A stretch of DNA of 64,000 nt from Coniferiporia sulphurascens (taxonomy: Eukaryota > Basidiomycota > Agaricomycetes > Hymenochaetales > Hymenochaetaceae). This document shows positions 47,830 through 58,910 of this stretch, piece by piece (within the stretch, counting starts at the first letter, position 1; the number at the start of each line of letters is the position of its first letter). Location of the stretch: positions 62,001 to 126,000 of the forward strand of contig NBBA01000015.1 of the NCBI GenBank assembly GCA_002794785.1, read 5' to 3'. Position numbers and translations under genes: made by a program. Below the pieces are notes generated by a model. The model ran no database searches. It was not told the origin of the DNA and saw only the letters and a program-made list of their open reading frames with translations.

Positions 47830-48560
47830 ATGAAAAGAATGGTCCGCTGACTTTATCGGATTCTCCTTGATATATCCTTTTGCTTTGATATCCAGCAGCA
47901 TCAGTGTATGCATCCCGAGATCAGGGTTCTGGATACTGTCGTAGTGATCATCCGGTAACCGCGTCTCCGTGGAGGATATGAGAGACACCGCTTTGCCAAA
48001 ATTGTATAGTTGAAGCCCGCATGCCCTAATCGCACTCATAATCGACACGTTATATGTCGGTATGCGTGGTAACACTGGCACTTCGCGAAGACAAGATGAC
48101 GCATATACCGAATTATGTCAGTTGCAATTTATATTTTCCATATCTAGGTAAGAGCCGCTCACCCGCACGGGTCGCCCACTACGAGTAGTGATACATCCTT
48201 TTTGTTGGCGTCACGGAGGATCTCCTCGCTCTCCAGTTCCACCATCTCCCGATCTGCAAGAATGACAGCCCTGCCTTAAAACTCTTCCTTGCACATTACA
48301 GGTTACAGGTCAGGTTCATCAATCGCCGTAAACGCAGCGCATCTTACCAGTCTTTCTTTCTGAACTATCAGAATGCTCGTGTATGCCTCAGGACATACCC
48401 TCGAAGGCTTCCCAACGGCCTGAACGAGTTTTCTAATGCCATGAGTAACTTGATCTTCGTCAGATCGACTTCGGGCGACAGTCTCACCTCCAACCTACGA
48501 ACAGATATGTCCTTTTCGTTGCATAAATCGAGCCCAATCACATAAACATTTTAAAGACGA
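47830..48560 (-). pseudogene. DPH5 pseudogene (after GST2)
   Basis: The most complete DPH5 relic. Stretches corresponding to the first exon, the [12 protein letters not shown] exon, the [10 protein letters not shown] exon and the CGLQLYNFG exon can all be aligned to the intact gene, but the last exon is missing. The start region has lost one base (CACATAAACAT instead of CACATAGAACAT on the plus strand), which shifts the frame right after the ATG. Confidence 0.85.
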
Positions 48561-49402
48561 AATCGCAATGATGATACACGGAAGGAAAAAAGACTTCAAT
48601 GGACCTCGCCGCTGCGACGAAAGTGACGTGACTCGCGTTACATACATACTAAAAGTCTAATCATCGGAATTATCCGAGGGCTCAATTCTTAGAAAGCAAA
48701 TTTTCTCACTTACGATGACAAACACTTAAGTGTGAGTTTCCATGAGTTTTAAGCGGAAGACGGGATGATCTAGCACAACAACAACATTGCGAATTGAAAC
48801 GCCGCGGTGCTGTCGATTCAATTTCAAGCCTACTAACCTTAACACAGGGAACCATGGCTATCGCAGACTTGCCTTAAATTAGAGCTGCAAAAGGGGATGA
48901 ACGTATACCAAAAGATATATCCTCGTGTACTAACGCTTTCACGATCATCATAAGGAAATCATAGTCATGTACCGCCAGTGAGTCTCTCCACTCTTGTAAA
49001 AAAAAGCCTGTGGGCGGTCAAAATGGATACTGGGTTTTCCCCGGTGGTCCGAAACACGTCACAAGGACCGATCGAGCACGGAAATTACAGCCGAAATCGA
49101 AGCAATAGCGATAACATTCACGTTGGCGACCATTCAAGCTCTACGGTTATTCGACTTCGAAACCGCGACATGTTCTCAAAAGTTCACTAAGAAACAGGTC
49201 ACATGACCAGCTGACAAATCCTCTTCTTGTAAGCTGTTTTCCGAGGAAGAAAGGAGGTCGCAATAGCCAATGGATAGCGATGTCATTACAAAGACACTGC
49301 AGGCCTCACGCATCTGTTATAAATATTAATGTGGTCATCACCAAGGGCGAATTCCCTCTTCATTCACTTTTCGCCTTAGCCCTCATCAAGACATTTGTTC
49401 AA

Positions 49403-50285
49403 CATGGTTCTCAGAATATACGGGACTTGGCAAGCGATGTCGACGCAATCTGACATCGCCACGCTCAAGGAGCTCAACCTCGACTACGAGTTCGTCCCCG
49501 TCGACCTGAAAGCTCGCGAGCACATGACCGAAGAGTATCGCGCGCAAAAGCACCCCTTTGGCAAGGTCCCAACCCTGTGCGTATCATATTTGATCTCTAT
49601 ACACAACCCTGTGCTGATTTTAGTCTCGCGTAAGGTTGAAGAGGACGGTTTCACCGTCTATGAGAGTCATGCGATCTCGCGTCACCTTGTCAATAAGTAT
49701 GGTCACAACAGCGAGCTTGTCCCCACAGGTGACTACAAGAAGTTCGCGCTCTTCGAGCAGGCCTTGGCCATACAGAATAGTTACTTCCACCCGTTTGCAT
49801 TCGGTATATACCTTGAGCAGATCGCTAAGCCGTGAGTTTAGGGTCAACTCCCCTTCCTTCCTGTTATAGCTCAGTTGTTGACGATTGAAACGTCTTCTGT
49901 TGATGCTTTAGGTCACGGAATCAAAACACTGACAAGGCACGCGAGGCGGAGTACGTACAGTCACTCGAGGAGAGTCTCAAGGTATACGAAGTGATCCTCA
50001 GCAAGCAGAAATACCTTGCTGGAGACGTGCGTATTGAGCCCTGATTCCCTTTTCCTCGTCTAGATCAAGAGCTCACGTCGTGCATGCATATAGGAGTTCA
50101 CGCTTGCTGACCTCTTCCATCTCCCATTTGGGACGGTCCTTGCTGACTATACCGACTTCACTGGTCTTGAGGCAACGCCGAGTGTCTCGCGGTGGTGGAA
50201 GGACATCTACGGTCGTCCCTCTTGGCAGTTCGTGCTTGCGATTCCCGATGCTGCCTATCCGGAAGTTCAAAAAAGTAAAGAATAA
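49403..50285 (+). CDS. Phi-class glutathione S-transferase, GST3, with exonised first intron and lost core promoter
   Basis: The coding regions match GST1 (MSTQSDIATLKEL, HPFGKVPTL, YESHAISRHL, EFTLADLFHLPFG). The base before the first intron is missing (CT|GTGCGT instead of CTA|GTGCGT), so splicing would shift the frame. The former intron is now 58 bases, and with the two leftover exon bases it reads through without a stop. This adds 20 residues (LCVSYLISIHNPVLILVSRK) between the cis-Pro loop and the glutathione-binding helix. About 270 bases of promoter, including the TATA box, are deleted upstream. The tail differs from GST1 (VQKSKE). It may be a pseudogene in the making, or make an altered protein. 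Confidence 0.6.
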
Positions 50286-50299
50286 ACATACTATATGGC

Positions 50300-50965
50300 T
50301 CCGTCCATAGGAACTGCAGAAATAAAGTTGGAATTTAATTCGTTTGAAACAAGAATATGCGCTCGCTTTTGTTAATTTGTCGTACTGAATCGAAAATGGA
50401 TTCAATTTTTCTCGGTTGACTGTTAGGCCATCATTAAACAAATGCGCAACCGCGCTCTCCCAAGGGACCGAATATAAGAGTCTGGGGGAAGCTGCTGTCC
50501 GGTCACTGCCATTGATAAGGCTTTCTTAAATTCTTTTAGAAATATCCCAATCGCACAAAAGCGAAGCCGCGGTGATGATACGCAGGAGAGGAGGGGACTT
50601 CCGGGGTCTTCGGATGCTCAAATGATGCCCGTGCGTTGTACAAGCCCTAAAAACTTACTACTCGGAATGCCCCGAGTCTCTGGGAACAACGTGTAGTGCT
50701 AGGGGTAGAATTCCAAGATGAGCTTATTTGCGGACCGAACGATAGATGGCGGAAGTGGCAGAATTTGGCAGAATCCGGCAGAATTACTGTACAACAACTA
50801 ATACTGATTACTGGAGATTGTAATCTTCCATTGAAGTAATTACTTTGTCAAGATGGCTGTCTGCCCACAGCGCTAGCGCCATGGCCCTTGCACCTGACGC
50901 CGGGCCTATAAATGACACTAAAAAGGAAACAAATTTAAACAACAAAAAACACACATTATAGCGTA
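50300..50965. other. Degenerate array sequence between GST3 and GST4
   Basis: The left part holds 3' GST flank and short relics related to the DPH5 5' flank (compare TCACTGCCATTGATAA here with TTACTGCCATTAACAA after GST6). No DPH5 exon survives. The stretch at about 50700-50960 has no match that I can see elsewhere in the window. Confidence 0.4.
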
Positions 50966-50970
50966 CATGT

Positions 50971-51533
50971 CCTGAAGGACGACTACAAGAAGGCCGCGCC
51001 CTTCGAGCAGGCTTCGGCTGTACAAATCAATTACTTCCACCCGTTCGTATTCGGTGCATCGACTGAGCTGGTCATTACGCTGTGATTACAGGAACTAGTA
51101 TCTCCCGTACCCGCCTATTACGGACGAGTTGCCGGCAATGATAATTTCTTATGCTGATGTCACAGGCCGTGGGGTGATCAGACTGACGAAGTACGTGCGA
51201 CGGAGTACGTACAGAAACTCAAGAAGAACCTCAAGACATACGAAGTGACCCTCAGCAAGCAAAAGTATCTTGTTGGCGACGTGAGTGTCCAGTCCTAGCT
51301 TCCTCTTTTCCTGTCTAGTACAGGAGCTCACCTCGTGACATATGTAGGGGTTTACTCTTGCAGACCTCTTCCACCTCCCATTTGGGACGGTCCTGACTGA
51401 CTATACCGACTTCACTGGCCTCGAAGCGACACCGAACGTCGCGCGGTGGTGGAAGGACATCTACAGCCGCCCTTCCTGGCAGTCCGTCATAAGGAGTCCC
51501 GGCGCGGATTTGCCGGGAGCTCAGAAAAAGTGA
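50971..51533 (+). pseudogene. 5'-truncated glutathione S-transferase, GST4
   Basis: Homology begins abruptly within exon 2 (DDYKKAAPFEQAS) and continues through exon 3 and the last exon (FTLADLFHLPFG, ARWWKDIYSRPSWQSV, stop 51531-51533). Exon 1, the first half of exon 2 and the promoter are absent, so the catalytic domain is gone. The sequence is closest to GST6 in the preserved part (ASTELVITL). Confidence 0.85.
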
Positions 51534-51779
51534 AGAGTGAATGTATAGATGCTTCTGCATGAGCTGTAGACACATTTCCTAAATCTGAAATTTGATTCGT
51601 ATGAAAAAAGAATATGAGCTTGCAATTGTTAATTTGGAGCGAGTCGATAGTGAAGTCAATTTTATAGTCATCTTGGATAAGTGCGCACCTCGGTTTTTGA
51701 CTCTTCTAGGAATTTGAGGGAACTGACGTCGAGAATACATCAAGAATTATAAGCAAAACCAAATGGAATAAAAAGAACG

Positions 51780-52520
51780 GTCCGCTGACTTTATCGGATT
51801 CTCTTTGGTATATTATTTGGCTTTGATATCCAGCAGCACCAGTGTATGCATCCCGAGATCGGAGTTCCCGATACTGTCGTAAGAACCATACGGTATCCAT
51901 GTCTCCGTGAAGGATATGAGGGACACCGCTTGGCCAAAATTGTATAGCTGAAGCCCGCATGCACTGATCGTATTCATAATCGACGCGTTAGGCGTGAGTC
52001 GCATGACGCGTGTTGGGATGCTGAGAGCGCGGGCGCGTAGAATCATGTAGGTATCCGTGGTAGCACTTCGTGTAGACAAGGTCACGCATATACCCAGTCA
52101 TTTCAGAAACGGCTTATATCCTCTGAGGTCTGGGTTTGAGCCGCTCACCCGAATGGATCGTCAACGACAGGTAGTGTTACATCCTCCGTGAGAGGATCTC
52201 TTCGCTCCTTAGTTCTACCATCTCCCGATCGGCAAGGATGATGGTGCCGACATAGAACCCTTACACATCGCAAGTCAGATATATCGATCGTTCGCGAGCG
52301 CAGCCTGCCTCACCAGTCTTTCTTTTTAGACCATAAAATTTTGTGTATGTGTCAAGATAGCCTCTCGAAGACTTCCTAACGGCCAAACGACTTTTCTGGT
52401 GCTATGAGTAACGGATCTTTACCGGCTTGACTTTTAATAACGTTGATCTTACTCTCAATCCGCGAATGATTGTGTCCTTTTTGTCACAGAAACCAAGCCC
52501 AACCACACAGAACATTTTTA
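51780..52520 (-). pseudogene. DPH5 pseudogene (after GST4)
   Basis: Contains [48 protein letters not shown] and eroded versions of the 5' exons. The GDPFG-loop exon is changed and partly deleted (around 52160-52250), and the last exon is missing. Non-functional. Confidence 0.85.
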
Positions 52521-53648
52521 AGACAGAATCACGCTGGTGAGACGCGTTGAAGAAAAAAAAGACGATCTCGGACGACGGAAGTGACGTGACCCGACTGAGA
52601 TTCGGAGTTCCAATTCAATTCCACAAAATTTCAAACTGCACAAGGTAAAATGCACAAAGCTCCATTTTTTGTAAACAAAATCAGAATCACATCGTGTACG
52701 TAAGATGACACGGGCTTGTGTGGGCTCACTTCCATTGTTTCTCAGAGGGGGGCGGAACGATTGGACTCAACGCAACGCGACTTGAAGCGCCGCGATGTTA
52801 TCGTCTTCGGGAATTCTGGTACAGGGGTGCCTTTGTAAGCTTGCGTTAGATTGACACTACAAAAGGGATGTGAAATCACCATTGCCCACCGGCTACGGTA
52901 ACACTGTTATTGCCGGTCTGCCCGCTTGGGCATAGACACCACTAGTAAGTCAATCTGTATCTTTCATTGTTGTAAAGAAAAATTCACGGGAGGTCGAAGT
53001 ACAAGGTTTTTCCATGTTCCGATACACGGCCAGGGATGAGTCAGGTGCGGATTATCAAAGGTTACAGCCAAATTTAAGCATAAATAACAACATTCAAGTT
53101 GACGGCTATGCAACTCTCTGCCGCAGTCGCCCCACTCCATGAACAAAACATGTTCTGAACGGAAAAGGGGGCACGTGAACAGCTGACGCACCTTGATAAA
53201 TTTATTTTGGAGAAGAAGGAAGAAAGCAATAGCCAATGGCAAGCGCGTTTATCACAAAGACACTGTAAGCGCAAGCCTTCGATACGAAATCAATCAGGGG
53301 CCAATATTTATGGAACACCGAGACTCAATAAGCAAGGTCTTGTATAACTCAAAGCAACACATCAACAGCCTTCACGCATCTGTCATCAACGAAAACCCTC
53401 CCAAGAACATTGCTTACAGAAATACAGAGATTGTACTCTCTCTCAGCTTCGTTAGAAATCAACACTTCCGCTCAAAAACTAGAAGACCGTAGTAAACCCT
53501 TTTGTCGAGTCAGCTGGCTGTCCACTTCAAACGTGTTCTCTCAAGTTTCCACAAGGATTAGTAAGAAACCACTCGGAAAAGGGAAGTACATTGCTTTCGG
53601 CATCCCGGATCCGAGTTATCATGTCGAGCGTTGATGTGGGCGCTATGG

Positions 53649-53656
53649 TATAAAAA
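53649..53656 (+). promoter_or_regulatory. TATA box of GST5
   Basis: TATAAAAA, 91 bases upstream of the GST5 ATG, aligned with the TATA boxes of the other GST copies. Confidence 0.65.
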
Positions 53657-53746
53657 CCCGCTGGAGTACAACGATCCACTCAGTTCCCCTCAGGCCAGCT
53701 CTTCATTCACATTACACCTCAGCCCTTGTAAAGACTTTCTTTCAAC

Positions 53747-54641
53747 ATGGTTCTCAAGGTCTATGGTACCTCGTACACGATGTCGACGCATTCCGTCATT
53801 GCTACGCTCAAGGAGCTTGACCTCGACTACGAGTTCATCCCTGTCAGCATACGCGCTCGTGAGAACAAGTCCGAAGAATATCTGGCGCAATATCACCCTT
53901 TCGGCAGGGTCCCTACCCTAGTGCGTAACTGTATTTTACCCACATGAACGTATCTGTGTTGATTATAGCCTCGCATAAGGTTGAAGAGGACGGTTTTATG
54001 GTTTACGAATGCCAAGCGATCTCGCGTCACCTCGTCAATAAGTATGGTCACAACAGCGGGCTTGTCCCCACAGGTGACTACAAGAAGGTCGCGCTCTTCG
54101 AGCAGGCCTTGGCCATACAAACCAGTTACTTCCATCCGTTCGCATTCGGTATATCGACTGAGCAGGTCTTTAAGCCGTGAGTCCACGAGCTGTTTACCGT
54201 ATTTCCTCCCTGGAATAGCCGGGATTCTGGCGATGACAACGATTTCTACTGATTCTATAGTAGGATATGGGGTCAGCAGACTGACGAAGCACGCGAGGCG
54301 GAGTACGTACAGGCACTCAAGGACAGCCTCAAGGCATACGAGGTGATCCTCAGTAAGCAAAAATACCTTGCTGGCGATGTGCGTATCCACTAGCAGTCCT
54401 GTCTCCCTCCATTCCTATCTAGTACAGGAGCTCACCCCGTGACATATATATATAGGAGTTTACTCTTGCAGACCTCTTACATCTCCCGTACGGGACGGTC
54501 CTGACTGAGTACACCGACTTCACCGGCCTCGAGGCGACCCCGAATGTCGCGCGGTGGTGGAAGGACATCTACGGCCGTCCCTCTTGGCAGTCCGTCATAA
54601 CGGATCCCGGCGCGGCTTTGCCAGGCGCTCCGAAAAAGTAA
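53747..54641 (+). CDS. Phi-class glutathione S-transferase, GST5
   Basis: Exon 1 starts MVLKVYGTSYTMSTHSVIATLKELDL and ends HPFGRVPTL. Exon 2 carries VEEDGFMVYECQAISRHL and the later exons EYVQALKDSLKAYEVIL, EFTLADLLHLPYG and ARWWKDIYGRPSWQSV, with stop at 54639-54641. All four splice phases are preserved. The glutathione-contact E-S motif reads E-C here (YECQAI), a substitution at the serine usually contacting the glutathione gamma-glutamyl group. So binding may be altered. The tail (PGAPKK) is shared with GST6. Confidence 0.85.
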
Positions 54642-54889
54642 AGGAGAAATACATATATGGATGCGTCTGCACGAACTGCAGACACAGAACTAAATTTGAG
54701 ATTTAATTTATTTGAGCGCTTGCTATTGGCAATATGTGAGACTGAATCAATAGTATTAATTTTTGAAAATCGCTTGACTGTTAGGCCGTCCTTAGATGAG
54801 TGTGCGCACCCCTTTTCGACCCGTTTTGTGGATTTAGAGTCGAGAATATACGTCAAGAATGAGAACCAAACCCAGAATGGAATAAAAGG

Positions 54890-55310
54890 AAAGGTCCACG
54901 ACTCCAAGAGATTTTCCTCGGTTTGTTTCTTGACCTTGACATTCAGTAGCACGAGCGTATGCATCCCAAGATCGGAATTCTCCTTGATGCGGTCGTAAAA
55001 CTTATCTCGTCACCGTAAGAACACGAGGGACACTGCTAAGTGACTGCTTGGCCAAACAAGTACAGTTGAAGCCGACACGCACCAATTACATTATTCATGA
55101 TCGATGTGTTGTGTATTATGCGTGTTGGAATCATGCCGAGGGCGCGAACATGTGGAATAGTGACAAAGCACATAGCACTTTGCAGTTATGAACAGATTCT
55201 TACCGGATTGAGTCATATCACCTCCAAGCCGTGGAGAGTTTGTCCTTTCGTCAAGCCCAATTGCATAAAGACGAAATCGCGATAACGATACATGGGCGGA
55301 AGTAAAAAAG
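54890..55310 (-). pseudogene. DPH5 pseudogene (after GST5)
   Basis: Short eroded DPH5 pieces remain: an LLNVKVKKQTEEN block, a [10 protein letters not shown] block and traces of the NASI region and of the start-proximal exon (…TSKPWRVCPFVKPN on the plus side). Internal deletions remove most 5' exons. The last exon is absent, as in the other copies. Confidence 0.75.
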
Positions 55311-55428
55311 ACTCCGACTTCTTCCGACTCCTTCGGGTGCTTCAGGTTTTGTTGGGATCATGATTTGATAATCTCGGCTATGCGACTACATTTGGTGTTT
55401 AGGTCACACGCTTGTGAAGTTTTACTCA

Positions 55429-56104
55429 TACTGTCGCGTGACCCCTCTTGCAAACTTTGCAACAGGGGGCACCTCGTTATTCCTGGCCTCCACGCCTCAT
55501 AACTGGTGGCGGAATTTTACAGGTAGGCCATAGTGTAGTACTTATTCTTGGCTGTGCAATTTTTTTTGCAAAAAAATATTGTGTTGTGGGCTTGGCAGCA
55601 AAACACTGGGTTTTGTTAGTGACTAGCACTCATTTGGGCCTTCCGGCTTGCATGGTGTGCTCATATTTTATTATAGTTTATACACCAATATATACTACAC
55701 ACTCTACCAGTATGTACTATTTTAAGCCGAGACAGAAAATATGATGTTGTGAATTACCAGGGAACAATCTTTCCAAAGGGTGACAAAGAGTGACCAAATG
55801 TGTTTTCGGCATGCAATGCCATTTTAAACTCCGATGGGACTGAAATGTGCGTTGCAATTAATCCCGCTTAACTTGGCCTTTCATCGGAGTGCGAATTTAT
55901 CTGTGACACTCCGTGACAAAAACTTTGCAAGAGGGGGCACCTCCACTCCTGCCATTTGCACAAAAGAAACCGGTGCCGGAAATTTTACAACTGATTTTAA
56001 ATTATGTCCAGTATATACATATAAGTTATCAGGCAAAACAAATGAGAGTGAGTGGCTGTAGAAGCAAAAGACTGAAACTTTGCAACAGGGGTCACGCGAC
56101 AGTA
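55429..56104. mobile_element. Inverted-repeat element with internal direct repeats
   Basis: The ends TACTGTCGCGTGACCCCTCT and the complement of AGGGGTCACGCGACAGTA form ~25-base terminal inverted repeats. Three copies of an AACTTTGCAAnAGGGG(G)nCAC motif occur, two at the ends and one inside near 55920. No clear target duplication and no coding capacity, so it is a non-autonomous element or MITE. Confidence 0.65.
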
Positions 56105-56323
56105 GTTACTTGCATGTATGCTCTTGGTCAGAAACGGCCACGAAAGGATCTCAAGATTTTCCTACAAGTTTGACGATGAACGCGGCGTGACATGCATTAC
56201 ATGTACCTTAAAAGCTTCAACCTCGGATTTTTCCGAGTGATTCTCCCAGTTCCACATAAACTACACAAGGCTCTATTTCTTGAAAAAGAATCTCATGCCG
56301 TATGGTGAAACAGAAGTATAAAA

Positions 56324-56866
56324 CTATAACTGAGGGGCGAAGCCCACCAGTTATCCGGTTAGGGGATCTCAAAAAGCTAGCTTAGTCAGCGGTAGCTCGA
56401 GGCTGTGTGCCCCCCCTCTGTTGAAGTTCGAGCTCGATGCCGAAACGGCGTCGGAGTTTAAAATCTTTTTCGTAGTTTTTTCACTGCTTGTATGCGCTCG
56501 GTTTCCCTCGCGCGATTATCTACTGGTTACAAAATATCTACGTTGGCATACGGAAAGCATTTGCAAGCGCCGCAAATTGCTGAAAACCAACACCCTCCCC
56601 CCGTGAGAACGTGCTCCTACCTGTCCCTTGCTCAACTAGGATTAAGTTGGTGTAACATAGGTTTGCCTCTCCACTCTATGTGGGGGCGCACATAGAGGCA
56701 AAGCTATGCCACATCAGCTTAATCCTAGTTGAGCAAAAGATAAGTAGGAGCATATTCTCACGGGATACACAGCCACCATGCCACTGCCGAGTCCTGACTA
56801 ATCTAGCTTTTTGGCGGCCCCCCTGGATAACTGGAGGGCTTTCCCCCCAATAAGCGAGTTATCTCC
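56324..56866. mobile_element. Inverted-repeat element with a nested hairpin
   Basis: Left arm (about 56324-56420, with CCAGTTATCCGG and AAAAGCTAGCTTAGTCAG) and right arm (about 56775-56866, with CTGACTAATCTAGCTTTT and GGATAACTGG) are imperfect complements over ~85 bases. The element's right end recurs at about 59625-59685, immediately before the second GST upstream module. That marks a duplication or partial copy. Confidence 0.6.
56599..56763. repeat. Long hairpin (about 75-base arms) inside the element
   Basis: CCCGTGAGAACGTGCTCCTAC on the left is matched by the complement of GTAGGAGCATATTCTCACGGG on the right. TTGCTCAACTAGGATTAAG is an exact match, with a short loop near 56680. Arms are ~90% complementary, so a transcript would fold into a long stem. 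Confidence 0.85.
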
Positions 56867-56889
56867 TATATCTTCTCAGCGGAAAACGG

Positions 56890-57055
56890 ATCGGCCGGAC
56901 TTAACATGATTCCGACTGGAAGCGCCGCGGTACTATCATTTCGCCTTTGGGAACATTGTCACTGTCAGGAGCGCCATGACTTTTGCAACTTGAACTAACG
57001 CTGCAGTGGGACCTTTGAATTGACACCGCAAACTGGGACAGATGTATATACCAAA
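56890..57055 (+). repeat. Orphan GST upstream module
   Basis: Matches the start of the GST6 upstream region (59690-59850): a shared GACTTAACANGATTCC, GCCGCGGTACT, CAGGAGCGCCATG and TTGAATTGACAC order. Here it is cut off from any GST and is followed by the DUF6533-type gene, a breakpoint of the array. Confidence 0.7.
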
Positions 57056-57489
57056 CCCTCCGCCCACTCGGAGTCTAAACATCCGATTCGGATCCTAGTA
57101 GCCACGGCCGTTTCAAGTACCTGAACACCTTACGGGGGACCGTGATACCGAGAAGCCTCTCTTACTGATAACGAAAATAGCCATACTTTGCCACCAGAAA
57201 AACTGTATGATGCTATAGAAAGTAAGGAATCCTGGGTATATCCACCGGAGATATGTCACTGACACTAGCGTCGAGGCCAAATTTAGTATGGCGGGCTTGG
57301 AATCGGTTATCGTCCCGACAGAGCTTAAGATGAAGATTTTTTCGGCGTGTGGCTTACCGCGATATTGCAAATACAGTCGAATATATATAGGCATGAAAAA
57401 ATGTACAGCTGGGCTAATGAAAGCCTTCCTCCCGCGTTCGCCGTTCTACTCCTCCGAGTCCGTCAAGCTGTACCTCACTCAGTGCTAGC

Positions 57490-58910
57490 ATGAGCGACGA
57501 CGTGCAGCCTCCGTTGCCCATCTTGGAGACGATGGGATACCAACTGTGTGTTTCTTGTTTTCTCCTTTACGATAGCCTCTGACAGGAACTTCATCGTGTC
57601 TTCGTTGGACCAGCCTCGGGACAAAGGTAACGCTCCATACATCATGTTTCTTTTACATGAAAAATCTGAAAATGAGGCGAAGCAAGTTGCAATTGCGCTT
57701 ATTACGATTCACTTTTACGACCATTTGTTGACTCTCTCGGAGGAGGTAGTATCCACTTTTCCTAGCTGACGCACTGGAAGGTTCGCTTACGTTGCCCGCT
57801 CAGATTGAACTCATGTGGAATGGCAATTTCACACTGGTTACATTTTTGTTTTTCATGGTACGCTCCCTTCTCCCTCTGACCTGACTACGCCTTTTCTCAC
57901 CCCAGTCGTTCGTTAGAGTCGGTATTACGCACTAGCTGTTTTTATTATATATATTCCCGGTGAGTTCTGCCTCCTCTATGGCCAATAAGTATCTCATCTA
58001 TTCACAGCGCTACTTATTCCTCTCTTTACTGCATCTGTAAGAGTTAATCTTAACTCCTTGCCATACTAGCGTAGTGTGCTGACCTGCGCAATTTTTCAGA
58101 TGTATGTACACAAGAACGTATCACAAACTCGCAGTCAGCTTATAAAGGCTGTCTAGTTACGAGCATTTCGCTTTGTTTTTCCCTTTTGCGGGTGGAATCG
58201 CATTAACGTTTGTCCCAAATATTGTGCTGGCCCTTCGGTACGTTCGCACTTCATCGATATACAGCCCTCTCAGTTTAGTTCCTGGGGCTCTTGACAGGGT
58301 TTACGCGATCTATCAGAAGAAAAAAATTGTAGCAAGATCACTTGCTATTTACCTCCTCGCCGAGTTGGGCGCTGCGCTGTGGCTCTACTGCACTCCGGGA
58401 AGTCACCGTTGAGTTTGATTCTCTGTGTTTTTCGTTTTTGTCCCTCATTGGCATTTCCTCAGCTCTCATCCTTCCTTCAGCTGTTCAGAACAACGTTACT
58501 TTCCACAGTACGTTTACATGCTGAACTCAAACTGTTCGCCTACTGACCGCTTCCTTTTCGGAATCTAGTCTGCATTGATGCGGTGGCAGATAAACTGTAA
58601 GAATACTGTCTTGTCAGGTTATTGTAAGCTTACAATGCGGCGCAGAGGAAACTTGCGCGCCGCGACCTTTCAGATCATGCAATCTGTTTACGACACTGGA
58701 ATCTTTTTTTTAATAACCTTCCGGGTTATTTCAGACTATCGAGGTCCAAGATACGGCCAGGACCTGCAATCCGTCATAGCTGGTCACAGTGTGATTTATT
58801 ATGCGTAAGTGCGGTCTGGGACGGATTTGTTTCAGACACTGATTGTGTACTCCAGCGTGCTATTCTCCGCCAATTTTACATGGGCGATGATGATCTTGTT
58901 CGCACCTGTA
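57490..58910 (+). pseudogene. DUF6533-type multi-pass membrane protein gene, copy a (probably damaged)
   Basis: Exon 1 (57490) starts MSDDVQPPLPILETMG. Later exons encode FYDHLLTLSEE | IELMWNGNF, TFLFFMSRYYALAVFIIYIP, FFPFAGGIALTFVPNIVLALR | VYAIYQKKKIV and LAEL.AALWLY. The 'YDHLLTLxxEVE...W' opening and 'FxxxRYxxL' helix are the signature of the basidiomycete DUF6533 seven-helix family of unknown function. Around 58140-58160 the phase does not close: compared with copy b a base is missing before CTGTCTAGTTACGAGC, and the direct frame meets a TAG. I rate it a pseudogene, but an unrecognised intron cannot be excluded. Confidence 0.6.

Noticed and set aside
57113..57394. Minus-strand membrane-protein-like frame upstream of the DUF6533-type gene.
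   Set aside because: It overlaps the promoter homologous to 62320-62680, where the frame is not conserved.
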